A DNA stretch of 64,000 bases. Source: Gordonia asplenii (GTDB lineage: Bacteria > Actinomycetota > Actinomycetes > Mycobacteriales > Mycobacteriaceae). A program made the translations under genes and the position numbers. Shown in pieces: positions 60,839 to 64,000 of the stretch. Positions within the stretch are counted from its first letter, which is position 1. Each line of letters begins with the position of its first letter. The stretch spans positions 248,001-312,000 of the forward strand of contig NZ_JABBNB010000001.1 in NCBI RefSeq assembly GCF_012933505.1. Reading direction: 5' to 3'. Under the pieces are notes generated by a model. It was not told the DNA's origin. It saw only the letters and a list, made by a program, of their open reading frames with translations, and did no database searches.

Positions 60839-60871
60839 TCTGACGCCCGCGGGCTGACATAGAACCAAACC

Positions 60872-60932
60872 GTTCCCCGTGAGCGGAGCGGATGCTGGGG
60901 GAGCATCTGCTCGGCTCACGGGGAACAGTTTT
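60872..60932 (+). terminator. Intrinsic terminator of gpsI
   Basis: GTTCCCCGTGAGC (60872-60884) and GCTCACGGGGAAC (60914-60926) form a perfect 13-bp stem; an inner GATGCT/AGCATC hairpin extends it. AGTTTTC follows. It lies 33 bp after the stop codon in the 299-bp gap before dapB, which holds nothing else I can name. Confidence 0.9.
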
Positions 60933-61032
60933 CGGTTATGGCGGGGAACCGGACAGGGCTGCGCTGCGTCTAAGTCGCATGCGGGAAGAATCATCCGCCA
61001 CCGGAGCTGATCGATTGAGATGGCGGCAGTGA

Positions 61033-62402
<1,370 letters not shown>

Positions 62403-62404
62403 CC

Positions 62405-63037
62405 GTGGATCCGCAGCGACCGGTCTGGTATGCCGCCTATGGCTCAAACCTGTTGCCGGAGCGGTTCTCCAGCTACCTCGGCGGAAGTCCGGCCGACGGC
62501 GCGTTCGGTGCCCACCGCCCGGCACCGGATTCGACGCCGCCGCGTCGGTCGCGACGCTCGACGCTGCGTCATCCGATGTTCTTCGCGGGATGGTCGGTGC
62601 GGTGGTCCGGGCCGGTGGCGTTCGTCGAATTGACCCCCGTCGTCGACGCCGAGTTTCCCTGCCGGCTGTACTTGGTGTCGGTCGCGCAGCTGATGCACGT
62701 GGCGTGCGCGGAGAACCAGGTGGAATCGGTGCGGTTCGACGGCATCGACTCGCTGGAACCGGGCGCTTGGCTGGACCTGTCGATCGATCCCGACGGGGTA
62801 TCGACGCGCGCGAAATACAATGCGCTGCTTCGACTTCCGGACGTCGACGACGTGCCCGTGTTCACCCTGACGACGGCTCGGGCGCTGACGCGCGGCGAGC
62901 CGCCGGCCGCATACGTCGACACGATCCGACGCGGACTGACGTCGTTGGGGCTCTCCGATGACCAAGCGCGTGCGGTACTGGCCGCCGCCGTGCGGTCGAC
63001 GACGTCGTCCTCGCCTAGCGGCAGGGTGGCAGACTAG
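62405..63037 (+). CDS. Gamma-glutamylcyclotransferase-like fold protein
   Basis: A 210-residue protein beginning VWYAAYGSNLLPERF, the substrate-binding YGSNL motif of the gamma-glutamylcyclotransferase/AIG2-like fold. A run of Arg and Pro at about residues 38-54 is inserted after the first strand. The catalytic Glu of true cyclotransferases is not obvious, so activity is uncertain. GTG 62405 starts 2 bp after the previous stop; no clear ribosome site is seen, which suggests coupled translation. Confidence 0.72.
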   Translation: MDPQRPVWYAAYGSNLLPERFSSYLGGSPADGAFGAHRPAPDSTPPRRSRRSTLRHPMFFAGWSVRWSGPVAFVELTPVVDAEFPCRLYLVSVAQLMHVACAENQVESVRFDGIDSLEPGAWLDLSIDPDGVSTRAKYNALLRLPDVDDVPVFTLTTARALTRGEPPAAYVDTIRRGLTSLGLSDDQARAVLAAAVRSTTSSSPSGRVAD

Positions 63038-63064
63038 ACCGCACCCATCGTCGAAAGGCCGTCC

Positions 63065-63331
63065 ATGGCAACGCTTCTGATCGTCCATCACACGCCTTCG
63101 CCGCACTGCCAGGCGATGTTCGAGGCGGTCGTGAGCGGCGCGACCGACCCGGAGATCAAGGGCGTCGACGTGGTGCGTCGCGCGGCGCTGTCGGTGTCGA
63201 CGAGCGATTTCCTCGACGCGGACGGCTACGTGCTGGGGACCCCGGCCAACCTCGGATCGATCTCCGGTGCTCTCAAGCATTTGAGTTGCGATAACCCCGC
63301 TATTAGGTGTTCTTGGAGGTCAGCGGCATGA
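63065..63331 (+). pseudogene. Flavodoxin-like/FMN-reductase gene, 5' part only (disrupted)
   Basis: The frame from ATG 63065 encodes a flavodoxin-family start: MATLLIVHHTPSPHCQAMFE, then YVLGTPANLGSISGALKH, which is the FMN-binding loop region. After residue 72 (about 63280) the sequence departs from the family and ends within 16 codons. A normal relative (M. tuberculosis Rv2771c type) continues for another half of the protein. The gene is therefore broken by the DNA that carries the next gene. AAAGG precedes the ATG. A second copy of the same gene starts at 63852. Confidence 0.82.
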
Positions 63332-63855
63332 AGGTTCCGAGCACGGTCACCGGATTGTGGGGTGAGGCGATTGTCGTTCAAGATCTACGGAACCAGGGAT
63401 GGCGCGTCGACTGGGATGGCGGGCTAACTCGCGGTCGTGACCTCAGAGCAACGCTCGGCGACCGCACAGTGCATGTACAGGTGAAGACGACAACTTCAGG
63501 CGATGGGCGCATTGCGTGGGCTGCCGATGGGGCACGCGCCCGCGATTGGTCGGCGTCGGTGGAGATAGAGGGAGCCCAGGCGATCTATGCCCTTGTGTAC
63601 TTGCCGGACGCCGCCGATGTGGACTTCGACCTCGAATCTGGAGTGATGACAATCCAACTACCACGGAACCACAAGGTCGCATTCGTCCCCGCTGAGCAGT
63701 TCGCGGATGATGTCGACGTAGCGAGGGCAGAGTACGGCTCGCGGGTACGGAAGGTTCGCGGGAGAAACGGCGAGGCCGTGGGTACACCGCTCTCACCGGA
63801 CGGGCTGCGGTACCCGGTGTGCGCCTTCGACTACGACTTCGGGCGGGCGCTATGA
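63328..63855 (+). CDS. PD-(D/E)XK nuclease-like protein carried on a small insert
   Basis: A 175-residue protein. The N-terminal 60 residues match a PD-(D/E)XK-type core: Glu13 in TGLWGEAIVVQDL, Asp38 in GRDLRATLG and the QVK motif at 51-53 (VHVQVKTTT). Similar cores occur in restriction-like and Holliday-junction-resolvase-like nucleases. The last 100 residues are not recognised. GGAGG lies 8 bp before ATG 63328, so this start is clear. Base composition is less GC-rich than its neighbours. It sits between a truncated and a second copy of a flavodoxin gene, overlapping the second by four bases. Nuclease activity is inferred. Confidence 0.7.
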   Translation: MKVPSTVTGLWGEAIVVQDLRNQGWRVDWDGGLTRGRDLRATLGDRTVHVQVKTTTSGDGRIAWAADGARARDWSASVEIEGAQAIYALVYLPDAADVDFDLESGVMTIQLPRNHKVAFVPAEQFADDVDVARAEYGSRVRKVRGRNGEAVGTPLSPDGLRYPVCAFDYDFGRAL

Positions 63856-64000
63856 GACGTCTTTTGATCATCCACCACACGCCCTCGCCGCACTGCCAGG
63901 CGATGTTCGAGGCGGTGGTGAGTGGCGCGACCGACCCCGAGATCGAGGGCGTCGAGGTGGTGCGCCGTGCGGCCCTGTCGGTGTCCACGAGCGACTTCCT
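63852..64000 (+). CDS. Flavodoxin-like/FMN-reductase protein, second copy (3' end outside window)
   Basis: The first 49 residues are seen: MRRLLIIHHTPSPHCQ and onward, 44 of 49 identical to the broken copy at 63065. Over the 149 shared bases I count 19 differences, most of them silent third-position changes, so the copies are diverged rather than freshly duplicated. The ATG overlaps the stop of the nuclease-like gene by four bases. It probably restores a complete reading frame that the insertion would otherwise have destroyed; the 3' end must be seen to confirm this. Confidence 0.85.
   Translation, partial: MRRLLIIHHTPSPHCQAMFEAVVSGATDPEIEGVEVVRRAALSVSTSDF

Overview
The window is chromosomal DNA from a high-GC, mycolic-acid-type actinobacterium (order Mycobacteriales; Gordonia or a close relative is my best guess). 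The gene order follows, almost step by step, the block known in Mycobacterium tuberculosis as Rv2850c to Rv2771c: a VWA magnesium-chelatase-like gene, cobO, cobB, cysG, efpA, proS, the DUF4439/lipoprotein pair, rimP, nusA, ylxR, infB, rbfA, nrnA, dinF, a phosphoesterase, pptT, truB, sirR, ribF, rpsO, gpsI, dapB and two small genes. The DosR/DosS pair, a DesA-type acyl-ACP desaturase, a wax ester synthase/DGAT and PptT point to the same group.

This backbone is interrupted by accessory blocks. (1) 2.5-11.4 kb, between cobB and cysG: a DosS-like haem-sensor kinase and DosR-like regulator facing each other across repeat-rich DNA, a desaturase, an SfnB-type flavin oxidoreductase, a DUF302 + CsoR/CstR-like pair, a second two-component system and a TetR regulator. 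(2) 17.1-20.6 kb, after proS: an acyl-CoA ligase with a phosphotriesterase-like lactonase, divergent from an alpha/beta hydrolase. Two copies of a 24-bp motif lie between the divergent units and a third lies upstream of the tetR gene, which suggests one regulon. (3) 28.4-43.6 kb, inserted between nrnA and dinF: an IS630-like transposase gene lacking the last catalytic Glu, a strikingly AT-rich 0.5-kb leader, and a run of 13 same-strand, mostly overlapping genes. (4) 49.6-53.5 kb: wax synthase, fatty acyl ligase and an SirR/MntR-type regulator. (5) 56.8-58.1 kb: a VOC-ArsR-SRPBCC cassette.

The most interesting system is the 28.4-43.6 kb island. It combines glycan assembly genes (two GT2 glycosyltransferases, a polysaccharide deacetylase without signal peptide, a flippase, a large polytopic protein, a membrane-anchored GH39-like hydrolase) with amino-acid activation genes: a stand-alone adenylation enzyme, a free carrier protein, a monoamine-oxidase-like flavoprotein, a radical-SAM lysine 2,3-aminomutase that keeps both Asp residues used to recognise lysine, and a GNAT-like protein. 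I read it as a possible pathway that makes carrier-bound beta-lysine, or an oxidised derivative, and attaches it to an amino sugar of an exported glycan. This is inference from gene content.

Other notable structure: three ~200-bp dispersed elements with nested inverted repeats (16.8, 47.7 and 54.6 kb), a five-unit 46-bp tandem repeat (4.5 kb), an intrinsic terminator between infB and rbfA, and at the right edge a flavodoxin-like gene cut by a small insert carrying a PD-(D/E)XK-nuclease-like gene, followed immediately by a second, diverged copy of the same flavodoxin gene. I saw no tRNA, rRNA or CRISPR array.
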